Of a stretch of DNA of 64,000 nucleotides, positions 13,105 through 26,100 are shown in pieces. The DNA comes from Cacajao melanocephalus. Its lineage: Eukaryota > Chordata > Mammalia > Primates > Pitheciidae. Position 1 is the first letter of the stretch. The number at the start of each line of letters is the position of its first letter. The stretch is taken from the NCBI GenBank assembly GCA_963573385.1, contig CAUYLG010033113.1:29032-93031 (forward strand), given 5' to 3'. The notes beneath the pieces were generated by a model, which did not search any database, was not told the origin of the DNA, and worked only from the letters and a program-made list of their open reading frames with translations. The translations under genes and the position numbers were made by a program.

Positions 13105-15195
13105 CAAGATTCATAGTTTACATGAGGGTGCCTCTGTGTTGTACATTCTGTGAGTTTGAAAAAATGTATGATGACATATATCCGCGATTATAGTGTCATG
13201 CAGAATAGTTTCACTGCTCAACATTTGTAGAATGTACTTTGCTCAGTGTACTCATCCCTGCCTCTTCTTCGGCCCAAAGTAACCAGTGCTCTTTTTACTG
13301 CCTTTTATTGTCTTTTCCAGAATAAAATATAGTTGGAATCATATAGGACACAGCCATTTTAGATTGGTTTCTTTCACTTACTAATGTGTATCTAAGTTTT
13401 TTCTGTCTTTTCATGACTTTATATTTGTTTTTAGCACTGAATAATATTTCATTGTCTGGATATATCACAGTTTATTTATCCATCCAACTACTGAATGTTT
13501 GGCAATTATAAATAAAGCTGCCATACATATCTTTGTGCAAGTTCTTGTGTGGATGTAAGTTTCCAATTGCTTTGCATAAATACCAAAGAATACAATTCCT
13601 AAGTCTTACGGTAAGAGTATGTATATTTTATACGAACTACCAAACTATCTTCCAGAATGGCTGCACTATTTTGCATTACTACCTGCAATGAATGAGAGTT
13701 ACTGTTGCTCCACATTCTCACCACTTCTTGGCCTTGTCAGGGTTCTAGGTTTGGGCCATTCTAATAGGTTTATAGTGATACCTCATTGCTGTTTTAATGA
13801 CCATCTCTTGATGACATATGATGTAGAGCATCTTTATGTATACTGATTAGCCATCTGTATATCTTCTTTGATTTTGTGTGTTAAGATCTTTGGCCCATTT
13901 TAAAATCAGATTGTTGGTTTTCTTGTTTAGTTTTAAGAATTCTTTGCATATTTTAAATTTATCCCATATGTCTGGCAACTATTTTCTCCAAGTCTGTCTT
14001 CTTTTTATTCTCTTGACAATGTCTTTGGAAGAGCAGTTTTTTAATTTTACTGAAGTCCAGTTTACCCATTTTTTTCCTTTATTTTGTGGATTGTGTTTCT
14101 GGTGTTGCAACCTAAAAAGTTGTTACCAAACCTAAGGCCATTTTTATTTTATCCTATGTTACAACTTTTAGGAGTTTTAAAGTTTTGGGTTTTACATTTA
14201 GATCTACAGTCCATTCTGAGTGAATTTTTGTGAAGGATGTAAAGTTTGTTTCTAGAATCTTGGGGGTGTCTGTGTGTGTGTGTGTGTGTGTGCATGAGGA
14301 TGTCCATTTGTTGAAAAACTATATTTTTTCTACTGTATTGCCCTTTTCCTTTCCCAAAGATCAGTTGACTAAATAGGTGGTGGTCTATTTCTAGACTTTC
14401 TATTTTATTCCATTGATCTGTTTCTCCGTTACTTCACCAGTGTCATACTTTCTTGTTTACTGTACTAAGTCTTGAAGTTGAATAGTGTCAGTCCTCCAAC
14501 TTTGTTCTTCTCATTTAATATTGTATTAGTTATTCTTGGTATTTTGCCTTTCTGTAAAAACTTTAGATAAGTTCGTTGCTATCCACAAATAACTTGTTGA
14601 GATTTTGATTGAGATTAAATTAAATGTATAAATCAAGTTGAAAAGAACTGACATCTTAACAACACTGACTCTTTTAATCCATGGAACATAGAATCAATTT
14701 ATTTATTTAATTTTTGATTTCTTTTTATCAGAGTTTCATAGTATTCCTTATATAGATCTTGTACATACATGGTATATTTGTATCTGAATATTTTTGGGGG
14801 TGCTAATATAAAAGGTATTGTGATTTTAATTTTAAATGCAGTGTTCATTGCTGCTATATATAAAAGTGATTGATTTTTGTATATTTTTTTTGTGGTTTTT
14901 ACTGCAAACTTACTGTAATTACTTCTTAGATTTTGGAGTTTTTGGTTAATGTTTTAGATTTTTAATATAACCAATAAGACATCTGCAAACAAAGAGTTTT
15001 GTGACTTTCCAATGTGATACATTTTATTTCCTTTTCATGTCTTACTGCATTAGCTAGGACTTCCAATGTGATGTTGAAACAGTGGGGTGAGAGGGGCTAC
15101 ACTTGCCTGCTCCTGATCTTAATGATAAAGCATCTTCTTTTTCATTATTAAGTATGATGTTAACTATAGATTTTTTTGTAAATAAGCTGGATTGA
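13105..15195 (-). mobile_element. LINE-1 (L1M-type) 3' half: 3' UTR and ORF2 C-terminal to RT region
   Basis: The plus strand is the reverse complement of L1 from the 3' UTR inward. Landmarks are 'tagttggaatcatatagg' near 13330, 'ggcaattataaataaagctg' near 13501, 'taccaaactatcttccag' near 13640, 'agatcagttgactaaat' near 14359, and the RT-proximal 'gcattagctaggacttcc' near 15047. About 2.1 kb is retained. Frames are broken by many stops and indels, so it cannot encode ORF2p. An (TG)11 tract has grown inside it at 14271. The pattern fits an L1MB/L1MC age; subfamily not certain. Confidence 0.92.
14271..14292. repeat. (TG)11 microsatellite inside L1
   Basis: Uninterrupted TG dinucleotides within the L1 copy, directly visible. 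Confidence 0.95.
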
Positions 15196-15229
15196 CTAGC
15201 ATGAGCTAGTGTTAGGTATTTCTCTTCCT

Positions 15230-15825
15230 TCATATGGTAGCTTAGTGCTAGTTAGAGCAGGATATTTATTTTACCTCAGGTCAGTTGCATTCTGATAAAA
15301 CTCCAGAATCTTAGACTATGATTAAATAGTATCTTTGACAGACTTTGTTTAGAAGAACAAAATGATCTAGTGTCTTTCCAAATGGCTTTTTCTCTCTCTG
15401 CCTCATGAAAGAATCAGAGAAGATTTCTACAATATTTGTTGTGAGAACTTAGTCAAACTCCTGGAGGAAAAACACAAAATTAAGGGGACTGCTCCCTGCA
15501 TAGCTGGATCCCCCTGAGTTTTTGACTCTCATACTTCTGTATGCTGAGCCTTCAGTAATTTGTGATCTAGAGTTTAGGTTCTACTACCCTGACACTCATT
15601 CTTATTATAGAGGTTATACTTATAGGTTTCTGCTCTAGTAAGTTATGATTCTCTGTATCTGACTGTCTCTCTAATTTTGGAAGCAGTGCTTTGCCCTGTG
15701 ACCTGACTCAGAAGATTTGTTGATTTTTCAGCTTGTTTAACTCTTTTCTTGTTTTGCCTAAGTGGTGACTTCCAAGCTCCTCATACCCTGCACCAGAAAT
15801 CAGATGACCAGGCATTTTTTTTAGA
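15230..15825. repeat. Unnamed block related to 1966-2345, next to the 5' side of an L1
   Basis: It begins near 'gctagtgttaggtatttctc' and contains 'taggtttctgctctagtaag' at about 15626, matching the block beside the first L1. The region directly follows the RT part of a minus-strand L1, whereas the first block follows an endonuclease part. It has no coding frame. It may be the 5' region of an old L1 or HAL1-like family joined through an internal deletion. Confidence 0.5.
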
Positions 15826-17404
15826 ACAATAAAAAGTCAGGTGATGAGTAGAAAATATTCTATTATAAAGATATCTCAAATATCAAAACAACAATGTAGA
15901 ATTAGAATTTGATAACCATGTCATAATTATTGGTGCAAATTGCTGAAAATATATGACAGAAGAAGCAAGGTCAATAAAAATACCATAAAATATTTCAGAG
16001 ACTCACGAAGGAGAATAATGGGGTGTCTCATAAAACACAATTGTTTCAGAAGTGTCTGTTTAATGAATAATTATAACACCTTAGATGTTAGAGAAAGAGC
16101 TGAAGACAGCATAGCATTTTGGACCCCATAATAAGTGTAGATATGCTAAAATCTACTTGAATAATGAGAGCACAATAGATCTGAAACATGGCTATCTGAA
16201 GCAGTGATGAGTTAACTTTTAAAACTCATTATGAGATATAGTTAAGGGAAAAAGTGAATGCTCAGATTTTTGAACCTTATTAATTGGAAACTTCCACTGC
16301 ACACACTGGAATAAATATAAATCAGCTTCATTATAACTGGAGGCCTCAACTATATCATGTAGAAAATTGTTTTTACCAGAATATTATTTGAAACCAAACT
16401 AGGGAATTTAAATTAAGGGAAAAATAGCCTTAATCTCTTATGGTAACTTGGAAAAAATAGAAAAAAGGAACAGTCAGAACTGGTTTCATTTCATCAAAAT
16501 TGACTTTTAAACTTTAGCTAGAGGCTGTCATATTTCTCTTGAGCATTTATTAGTGATGCATTTGGAGTTCTAATTAAATATTAAATGTGAGAAAATAACA
16601 GGAGCTTCATGTCCATTATGAAAATACGAATCTGTGTGTTTAATATGACATTATTTTGCCACATCTGCACTAAAATGACCACACAAACAGAATAGGAACA
16701 AACAACATTTTATCATTGATGAAAATAATTCTTAAAAGCTGGGATTTATTTAAAGCATATTAATTTGTTAACAGAATCACCAGGGGTCCTTGACATCAAA
16801 CCTGGGTAATAGGTGGAATCAAGCACAACTATAAACTATGAGAGCTCTCTACTGATGCTGTCAATGAATGCTAAAAGTTCTAGCACACCCCATTGATGCT
16901 GATGTATGGGACTCAGGATACCACTGTGTGCACTGTTGTATCCAGAAAATTGATTTCCCTGCCACCACTACCACTGCCAAAATTGAATCTACAGTGTTCC
17001 AGTTTCCGTGTATTACTAACTCCCGTTTTAAAATCACTGTGTATCTGAGTTTTAAGGATTATATCATTTGCCTGCTCCTTTGCTGCGAGCGAGGCTGGTT
17101 TCTCAGTTTCTATAGTAAGCAGCAGGTCCTGGTTTCTATGAAAACTTAAATATAGAAAACATACCCAAAATGAGAATGGTATTTAAATGACAGATGAGCA
17201 TAAATAATTTAAAATACTTATGATCTAAATCTTTGGTGGTTTGACATCATATATATGTTTCTTATACTTCAAAATAAGGCTCCTGCCTATCATAACGCAG
17301 CTATCCTAAATTGTAAGCAAAACATTTCACCTTCTCACCAAAAGAAGACATGCAAAGTCATGCCTTCTACAGTGTCACCATGACTTATGAATTTTATGTT
17401 TCTT
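15826..17404. other. Unassigned AT-rich sequence
   Basis: No repeat family or RNA gene recognised. 16868-17149 holds a 93-codon open frame without recognisable protein features or splice signals. Confidence 0.5.
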
Positions 17405-17686
<282 letters not shown>

Positions 17687-18599
17687 TATTTCTTTACTTC
17701 TCTCTGACAAAGTCATAAAAGTTGTCAAACCCGTTATATTCGATGAGTAAAATTACAGAAAAAAATTTAAAAAGTACTCTCTGTCTCTCCCAACACACAT
17801 ATACACATATGGGAAGAAAGAAAACATTTGTACATATTATACTTCATAAGTGTGTGACTAGTAACAAGAAATGGATTGATGATTCCCCTTCTCTAGTACC
17901 AACTAAAAGTTCCTTTTATCTTCACCCAGAACTTCAGCTAGTCAATGATCTGTCTACAGGGTGTTGGCCCAATCTTCAGTCCTAACAGATCTAAACTTCT
18001 AGTGGTTCTGTCCATGTAGGTTTCCCACAGTCTTTTATTTCTTGTTACTTGTGAACCTGGTAATAATAACAGGCACCTTAGGGAATCCCATGGGTGCCAT
18101 CTGTGTCCCCCCTTGACTCCACAATGTAGCAGCACAACATTCTGTAATGAAGTCTTAATATTCAAGAGCTATTATCGAGACGGCACCATCACACTTTTCT
18201 TGAGCCTATTTATCTAGAGACTTGATAAGCATCAGAAAATGACCTGGTGGCAGTCTTATTCAGCTTCCAATTCAGAGTAAATAGTGTTGCGTCCCTGGCA
18301 GAAACATTTCTCCCTTAAGTTTTAAAATCTCTAAATAGAGTTCAAAATGGGAAGCAAATATTTTACCAGTTAACCCAGTGGGATAATCATGACAGCACCT
18401 GCTGTCACCCCAGAAACTTGAAATGTTCCACTCTGTAAATATCAGCCTTCCCTGGAAAGTCCCTCCCTAATCTAGCGATTTCAGACTGGTAAAAATATTA
18501 TAGCTGGCTTTCCTTTTACCTCATTTTAGGAGATTTTTAAAAGGATGGATACACTCATTAAAGTACCCTCGTAATTTTCAATACGTGAAACATGAAACC
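17687..18599. other. Unassigned sequence
   Basis: No family recognised. It includes moderately GC-rich stretches (18040-18130) without coding or splice features that I can support. Confidence 0.45.
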
Positions 18600-18775
18600 C
18601 TAGTTAACACCACAGATGTTAGAGTCAGACAGTCCTAGACTAATTTTAGCCAAGCCAGTTACGGGCAGTGTGATCTTGGGCAAGTCACTTAATACCCTTT
18701 GAGCTTCAGCTTTCCCATCTTTCATAAGGGGAATAATATCAATTATTCAGGGCTGCTGTATTCTTTTTTTTTCCT
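18600..18775 (+). mobile_element. MIR SINE
   Basis: Clear MIR order: 'gttagagtcagacagtccta', 'gtgatcttgggcaagtcact' with 'taatacccttt', and 'cagctttcccatctttcata'. The 3' end is cut off. Confidence 0.88.
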
Positions 18776-19689
18776 TTAATATGTCATCTAGTTAAAGTGA
18801 TTAGTACATTGACTAAGGATATGAGTGCTTAAGTCATTGAAGCTAAAGAAATATTTAAAATATTTTGCAACCAGCACATCGTAGACACCAGTCAGAGTAG
18901 ATTCAGGCCTTAATGCTATAGTAGGGCCTTGGGGGCTTGACATTAACTCTTATAAGTGTGGATACTGCTGCATTTTGGGCCATGTGGCCCAAACGACAAG
19001 GAAGCCAGGTTTTACCAAACCATGTAGGAGTACTTCAGTGGTACAACAACTGGGACAGCTACTGTGTAATAGCTGATTACCAGCCAATCATAGAAACAAG
19101 TAGTATGAATGGGGGTGATAAGCGTGGTGATAGTAGTTGCGACAATAATACAGACCCTTAGTAAGGAGGAACAAAAAGAGATAAATCATCCAAAACATTA
19201 AAAGACTCTTAGTAAGAGAATTTAAGAAAAAAATACTCCAACCATAATGGGTATAGGGTAAAAAAGATGAAAGCTGTAAATTGAATGCAAATGATGTCCT
19301 TGAAATCTCAAAGTACTATGGTTATTAAATACCTTTTAACAGAATAAAAAAGTGACTCATTATTCTTGGAAATAAGAACACTCCATAATGTTTGGGTTTG
19401 CTTTTATGAAACAATTAGTTTTCAAGGGAAATTTAATTTTGTTTGTCAATGTTTTCTTCTAACCAAATGGAAAACTCTTATTGAAAGTTAATTATATTTC
19501 ATTTTCTTGAATTTGATAGTAGGGAAGAAAAAAGTCAGCTTCTGAGTCTTATGTTTTGCTCCACAGAAGACAACAATATTCACAAGCAACTTTCAGTTTT
19601 AGTTTTTGTATGTTTATGTTTTAAGATAATAGCTGTAATTAAAGATGTACTCTCCTTTATAGAGACTGTATTTACTTTTCAATCCTATT
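18776..19689. other. Unassigned AT-rich sequence
   Basis: Nothing recognised beyond low-complexity A/T stretches. Confidence 0.45.
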
Positions 19690-20260
19690 TGCTGAGCACT
19701 TATTCAGTGCTGAGGTAGACAATAGGATACAATGATTGATAGGGTGTGGTGTTTGTGAGGGAGTCCAACATTCAAGCTCAGTGTTATGCTACATGATGAA
19801 TAAAATAAGGCCCTGCCTAGCTTTCTGAGCTCATCTCCTGTCAATTCCTCCCTGTTCACTATTCTCAAGAAAGACAAGTCTCTTCCCCAGTCCTTGGAAC
19901 CAGCCAAGGTTAGACTTGCTCTAGCTTCTTTGCATTTTCTCTGTCCACTCTCTAAAACACTCTGTGCATGCTGTCTTCTTTGCAACATTCACCCTAAAGG
20001 CTATCTTTTCAGAGACCTCATATAACAATCTTAGCTTAAAGCAGCAATAACTTACATTTTCTAACTCACTGTTTTTTTTCGGATTTTAGAGACACATACC
20101 GTTATCTAAAAATATTCATGTACTTATATACTTATGAACCATCCTTTCAGTATAAACTCTATTAAGTCAACATCCTTCCAGGGTCACCACTACATCCTTA
20201 GTTATAGAACAGTTCTTGGCACATAGTAAAATCTCAAAAAGATGTATTTAGTAAAAGCAG
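19690..20260 (+). mobile_element. L2 LINE 3' end
   Basis: Two diagnostic parts in sense order: 'ggctatcttttcagagacct' near 20000, corresponding to the L2 stretch before the 3' UTR, and 'agaacagttcttggcacata' with 'gtaaaatctcaaaaagatgt' near 20208-20245, the L2 3' tail. The part at 19810-19870 is consistent with upstream L2. An apparent minus-strand open frame across this region is incidental. Confidence 0.75.
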
Positions 20261-20929
20261 TAACATAAAACAAGATTAAGTCACTTGATTCTCAACTACA
20301 GCATATCAGTTTTGAAATTGCTGGAAGGCTGAACTGCATTTTAGAGAAGCTAACTGTTGTTACACACATCATGGACTTAAGGAAACAAGCAGACAGCTGT
20401 CCTTTGGCATGGTATAAAAGCCGATTTCATGTGAGTTATTTGACTACACTACCACATCACAGTAGTAGATGAGGCTTTTATGAAAACAATAAACCTTAAG
20501 CCTCAATTATGCTTCTTAATTTTTAAAATATTTTGGAGACTTGTTATAAGGCCTTGAACTAATTTGTACTAATTTATTAAATTTGGTACCACCCTATCCA
20601 ATTCCATGCTGTGAAGTCTTGTTAATAACAGCTGATTTAATTTTTAAAACCAGTACTCAAAAGAGAAATAGATTTCCGCCCCCCCCCCCCACCTCTGGCT
20701 CTTTGTGAAGATATGAAAGCGCTCTAGGGATGAAAGAACAATGAAAGAACAATAGATCAAATGCGAAACTACACATTTAAAGCAAGAGGAAAAGAACAGA
20801 AGATAGCTAGATACAAACTTTTAAGGGAAGAGATGTTCATATTGGAGAAAGATCAAAGAAACACAAGGAGGAGAAAGGATCTTCTTGTATTAACTTTTCC
20901 AGAGAGTAGAATATGAAAAGTCTGCCCAT
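20261..20929. other. Unassigned sequence with a C12 run
   Basis: No family recognised. Twelve consecutive C at 20679-20690 stand out in AT-rich surroundings. A short direct repeat of 'atgaaagaaca' lies near 20729. Confidence 0.45.
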
Positions 20930-21800
20930 TTCAATATTTAGCATTTAATTTTTATCCAGTCCTGACAGATAATTTTAAGACTGTGCACATGAAAACAACA
21001 AATATTTACATAATAGATAACTGATAGAAAAAATATGTCAGGCACAGTAACAAGAAATATAAAATATGTAGGAATATCACAATAATAAATATGTGCAACT
21101 AAATAGAAATAATACTTTATTGATTTCAATAAATTGAAAGATACTGTTTAATTATACTGTCGGATAGAAAGACTGAATAGTACAAACATGAAATAATTCC
21201 AAAATCAGTTGAGGTTTAATTCAATTCAAGTAAAAATCTTAATTACTCATTCCTTGATAAAATTTTTAAAAATTATTTTAAAATTCCTTCAACTGCAAAA
21301 TAAAATGTATAATAATTTTCCCTCAAATTATTTTTACCAAATTTTTTTCTAGGGAAAATTATTTGAATAAACAGAAAAGAAATACAAAGAATATATAGAA
21401 GCTAATATTAAATTATATAAAAATTACTTATATAGTAATTTTCCAGTATGATATTGGCTACTGGTTAGATAAGTAAAGTGAACAGAAAGCCCAAAAATAT
21501 ACCTGAATGTACTTAGTTTATGAATAAGATGCCATTTTAAGGTAGTAGTAAATACACAAGGTAGAAAACCAGAATAATTAATCAACTCTTTAGAGATGGG
21601 GAAGAAGATGCTTATCCCACTTGATAAATCAAAATAAATTCCAAAGTCATTAAATAATTAACCATAAAGCATGAAACAAAATATACCTATAATGTAAATA
21701 TTAATATAAAATTTAAATATGGAGAAGGCTTTCTATAAATGACACCAATTAAAGAAATTATAAATAAAAATATTAATAAGTTAAAATGGGTCGATTTTTC
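20930..21800 (+). mobile_element. Old L1M fragment (ORF2 C-terminal part)
   Basis: The sense strand follows the L1 ORF2 3' region: 'aaattgaaagatactgttta' with 'gatagaaagactgaatag' near 21135-21180, then 'aagatgccattttaaggtag' near 21530, 'caaaataaattccaaagtca' near 21630 and 'ggagaaggctttctataaat' near 21721. Strongly diverged and AT-rich, with many stops, so a dead L1M-age copy. The fragment at 22920-23100 may be its continuation. Confidence 0.7.
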
Positions 21801-21984
21801 ATATTGCTCTACTCTTTGGAAAAGTTTGTATAGGAAAATCCTTTCCCCTCCTTTTCTTTCTTTTATCTTTCTCCAATATGAACATCTCTTCTCTCCAGCC
21901 ATCATCAAAAACACAAAAAATAAAGAATTAGAACAAAACATATACCATTCAAAGTTAACCTTTATTCTTTTTCTAGAACTCACA

Positions 21985-22340
21985 AATCTTATTGTAAGAT
22001 ATTAAAATGATTCAGAAAAGTACAGAGAATAAACGAATAGTAATTCCCAAGCTCTTCCACACAGATTATCACAGAGCTAGCATTTTGATGAATTTTCCTC
22101 CAAATTAGATTCTCTGCACTGATACACATACAATTGCAAGGATATAATTGTACTTTTTAGGTATGCTGTTCTGATAACCTGCTTTTTCCCAAACAATATA
22201 TTCTGGAAATATTATAATTTTAAAAAGTAAAGAGAGGTTTATGTCATTGTGTTAAATAACTATATGTTATTCAATCTTATGGTTTAAACAAAACTTTCCC
22301 TAATTGGTCCCTTTTCCTCTGTTAACATTTGTACAGTAGT
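21985..22340 (-). mobile_element. L1M-type 3' UTR fragment
   Basis: The sequence around 'gattcagaaaagtacagaga', 'ctgataacctgctttttccc' and 'cctctgttaacatttgtac' resembles the reverse complement of L1MC/L1ME 3' UTRs, which carry '.acagaaaagtataaag.' and '.taacctgcttttttcac.'. The family call is moderate. Confidence 0.5.
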
Positions 22341-22919
22341 ACCATGTGATTGATTGCTAACAGTTTTTCTTCTTTTGCTGGTAGTGAGTGCCCTGACATC
22401 AAAAATGGCATCCAAGACATTTCTTGCTCTAATCTCAGGGCCCAACTAATGTTGGGGTCTCCAAACTAGTTACTAGGTAAAAGATAGAGATACACTAGAT
22501 ACGTTAGGATATATAATTATGAAAAAAAAATAGAGACCTTGTAAAGCCCATGAAGGCCAGTAACAGAATTTGAAAGTCATATTTGTTAAGAACTTGCTGA
22601 GTGGTAACAAAAGTGGATAATAAATAAATTATAGAAAATTATTATCATTAAGCCTTGTGACCATGGACCTAACATAGCCACACCCTTTATGAAACTAAGG
22701 GCCAAAGTCAATTTTGTGAATTTATATACATCTTTAATATAGAGGAATTATAAATTGCTTCTTCAAGTGGGGACCAATCATGCAGGTAAGGGAAGTTATA
22801 GACAAGTACTCTATATATTTTTGGCAAAATAATCTTCTCCTAGTTCTCTAGAATGGAACTGGGTAAGAAGGAGAAAGAGCTCACTGGAGTCACTGGTTGA
22901 CTCACCAACATTTATCTGG
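22341..22919. other. Unassigned sequence between L1M pieces
   Basis: No family recognised. It separates two L1 parts that share orientation, so it may be an unrecognised old insertion. Confidence 0.4.
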
Positions 22920-23100
22920 AAATTAAAAGGTACTCAAACATTAATGCACAAAGATTTAATAACAGAGTTACTTATAATAGAAAAATAATTGACAAAGTCT
23001 GGATGAACAGTAATAAAGAATTGGTTAAATCAGTCTGTGATTCATTATTAACGTCTATATGAGCAGAAGCTTGGAAAATGGTGATGAGTTGGCCATTTCT
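22920..23100 (+). mobile_element. L1M fragment, ORF2 3' end
   Basis: 'cttataatagaaaaataatt' followed by 'ggatgaacagtaataaagaa' and 'ttggttaaatcagtctgtga' matches the ORF2 3' stretch of old L1 ('.ataatagcaaaa. ... .ggttaaataaattatgg.'). Its orientation and position in L1 fit a continuation of the copy at 20930-21800. Confidence 0.6.
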
Positions 23101-23574
23101 AAAATAAATGCTCAAACTATCTGTGGTGTGGTGTTGTTTTTTCCAATAGCCAATGTATTTCAGATTGACTTTTTATAAAACACAAGACATTTTTTCAACA
23201 ATATCAAATTGCCATAACTTGTCTAAGCACTTATCCCAATTTTCTGTGCTTATGTGTATGGACTGATTACAAGCAGTCCAGAAACCAGTAGCAGGCCATA
23301 GACAATACTTTTTGTAGAATAGATATATAAAACCTTGGCAAGCACATTCATTAATTCAAAACTGAAATGGCTTTTAAAAAATCTAAGCCAAAATATGCCA
23401 TATATATACATGGGCTTACTTGGAATATTTAATAGTATGGTATGTACTTTATCAAAATAAAGACTTTATGTGTAATACTGAATAAACCGCAGAATACAGG
23501 AATTGTTTGCCATCAATTGGTTTTGTGACACAACATCTCGGGGAACTTTGCAGTTTCTGTAAGTTTTATATAAG
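23101..23574. other. Unassigned AT-rich sequence
   Basis: No family recognised up to the Alu target site. Confidence 0.45.
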
Positions 23575-23587
23575 AAATACTAAGCTG

Positions 23588-23873
<286 letters not shown>

Positions 23874-23886
23874 AAATACTAAGCTG

Positions 23887-24221
23887 ATATCCAGTACATT
23901 TCATATTATACTAACTACACCCCCATAGACAAAACGCCTTCACATTTACTTTTATTTGTTTGCCTTCTAAATAAAGCCCTCATTCAAGTCCATTTTGGGG
24001 AAACTATTACCTAGAGTTCATGTACGTTAGGAAACAAATAACTAATACAATCCCAGCCAGAATTCTTTCCAAAGAGCTAATTAGCTCCAAGTACTGGAAG
24101 CCAACAAGATCGCCCACCCTCACCCTAGAGAAGTCATAGAGGCCTTATTTCCCTGTAATACACTCATAGGCTCTGTTAATAGTTAAAGTCTGGCAGTAGA
24201 AACCCAGAGGTTGAATTTTTA
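23887..24221. other. Unassigned sequence
   Basis: No family recognised. GC content rises toward the open frame that follows. Confidence 0.4.
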
Positions 24222-24248
24222 GTGCTGTTAGATTATCCCAGGGCAGTA

Positions 24249-24770
24249 TCAATTTCTGGCAGTGATAACACATGCAATGGCTTTCAGGCAGGACACAGCC
24301 ACGGGGTTCCTGGCAGAGCCACTGAGCAAGGTTTTTGTAAGCAGATCCATATCATTTTTGACAGGACTAACATATGGCTTTGGATTTCTGGCCAAAGACT
24401 CCTTCATGGTTCCTATCAGAAGAGACCCTACACGCTCTCTGGCAACACTGCCACGCGATGTAAAGGATTTAATTCCTGGAAGTATATTGCCATGATGATT
24501 TGCTACAGAACAAATTTCAAAGTTGGTTTCCTGCCAACATAAAATTCTATAGGTCATGTCAAGGCCAACACAGCAGTGAGTTTTCAGCAAGAAGATATTG
24601 AGCTGATCTTTTAATAGCCTTCCTTTTTCACACTTTGCCACATTCTTAAGTGTTTCCATGTATAATTCACACTTTGCCACATTCTTGTTTCCACGTACAC
24701 TGAGTACAAATAAAATATTTTCTACATGAAAGAATATTGTAGTCATGAAATGTGCTTTGTGCCAGTACAT
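24249..24770 (-). other. Unidentified 173-codon open frame (longest in the window)
   Basis: The minus strand stays open for 173 codons from an ATG at 24770 to a stop at 24249, in sequence richer in GC than its surroundings. The plus strand is also open for 77 codons at 24262-24495. The minus-frame product contains 'GIKSFTSRGSVARERVGSLL' and ends 'ACVITARN'. I see no signal peptide, no clear membrane segment and no domain that I recognise. The N-terminal part crosses a 39-bp tandem duplication (24627-24665 and 24666-24699), which would give the repeated peptide 'NVAKCE'. There is no poly-A tail or target-site duplication that would prove a processed pseudogene. It could be a retropseudogene or ERV fragment in either direction, or chance. 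Confidence 0.25.
24627..24699. repeat. About 39-bp tandem duplication, two imperfect copies
   Basis: 'ttcacactttgccacattct' occurs at 24627 and again at 24666. The second copy lacks about four bases before 'gtttcca.gta'. It lies within the unidentified open frame. Confidence 0.9.
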
Positions 24771-26007
24771 ACAAGAGCATTTGCAACAGTACCTCTCACT
24801 TGTTCATCTAATGAAACGAATTGCAATTATTTTGAAATTTCACTTTAATTTGTAAAAGAGCCAAGGCATGTTCCTGTTAACAGTGACAATGGAAAGAATA
24901 ATAACTTCCCACAGTTCAGAAGGCAATTTAATTCATCCTTTTATTCTGAACAGTATAATTCAGCAGCTAAAATGACTGCAAACATCTGAAAGGAGGAAGC
25001 CCTGGCCTTTGAAAGGTAATTAAAGTTCAAGATATAGAATTGGAAGTAGCAATATATCCTTCACTGGAGGTGATGCATCATTATATTTTCCTAAAACAGT
25101 ACTATGCACAGTGCATATATTTAAAATACTGTTTTAATGCTGCTCTGGTACCACTGCAATTAACAATATCACATCACATTTCACTAGTATTTCCACCACA
25201 TCTGGTGTCACCCTGCCAGGTGTTAACTCACTAAGCACTGAAATCTCTTCAAATGAGATATTTCTCAAATTAAAAATCACAAAATCACTGTATTTGATTT
25301 GATTTATATGAAATATAAACAAACCAACAAGAGAAAATTAGTTGAGCAACCTTTAGCTCAATAGAAAATAAAATGTTTTTTATAAAATGGTTACTATTCA
25401 ATGGAAGCAAACAAAAAATGATACTGGGTCATTATCATCTGTTTTATGGTGACCTAGAGTCTTATAACAATCAATTTAGTGTAGCTTTTAAAGTTTGTTT
25501 ATTATCATCCTTATAAAAACACTGGCCCTAAACTGAAGGCTATTCAAACTTCTTAAGTAACCTTGGAGATGTATGTGGGGGAACTCTAATGTGTAAAATG
25601 ATTTGGGGAAATAGGTCTGGGTGACATGCAAAACTAGTAAAACTTACTGTCAAATGAAGATGTAAGTGGAAGTCCTGTGTCTTTGTTGTTCATTTTGGTA
25701 TGTCTAAGAGACAGAAAGCAAAGGTTAGAAACAATCAGTAAAAATGTTTTCTGAGTGTCCTGTGGGACTGGAGTACTGTATTGATGGATATGCTACTGTA
25801 ATTCTAAATTCGCTCTTAACCTCACTGGAGTCCTCTCTCCAAAGCCTGAAAAAGAGTCCTGAAGCAAGTATTTTGTCTTTTCTTTAACAGCTGCAAAGGC
25901 ATCCTGAACTAGATGGAGGTCAGATTGGACTTCCATAATCATTCTAATAATTTTGGTATTATTTCTGAAGCAAAGTTTAATATATGGTCGTCACAGATTC
26001 TCAATAT
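24771..26007. other. Unassigned AT-rich sequence
   Basis: No family recognised. A splice-acceptor-like pyrimidine tract ends in 'tttctttaacag' near 25890, but no open coding segment with a donor follows. Confidence 0.45.
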
Positions 26008-26100
26008 GTTCCTCATTTATTTAATCAACAAATAGCAACTCGGCAGCAAATATGCACCGAGTACTCAGATATAGTTTTGGTAGGCACTGTTCTTACATGA
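26008..26100 (-). mobile_element. L2 3' tail fragment
   Basis: 'ttatttaatcaacaaatagc' and 'ggtaggcactgttcttacat' match the reverse complement of the L2 terminal sequence ('.gaacagtgcctggcac. ... .aataaatatttgttgaatga'). Confidence 0.55.

Noticed and set aside
25860..25960. Splice-acceptor-like 'tttctttaacag'
   Set aside because: The following sequence has stops in all frames within a short distance and no donor; common by chance.
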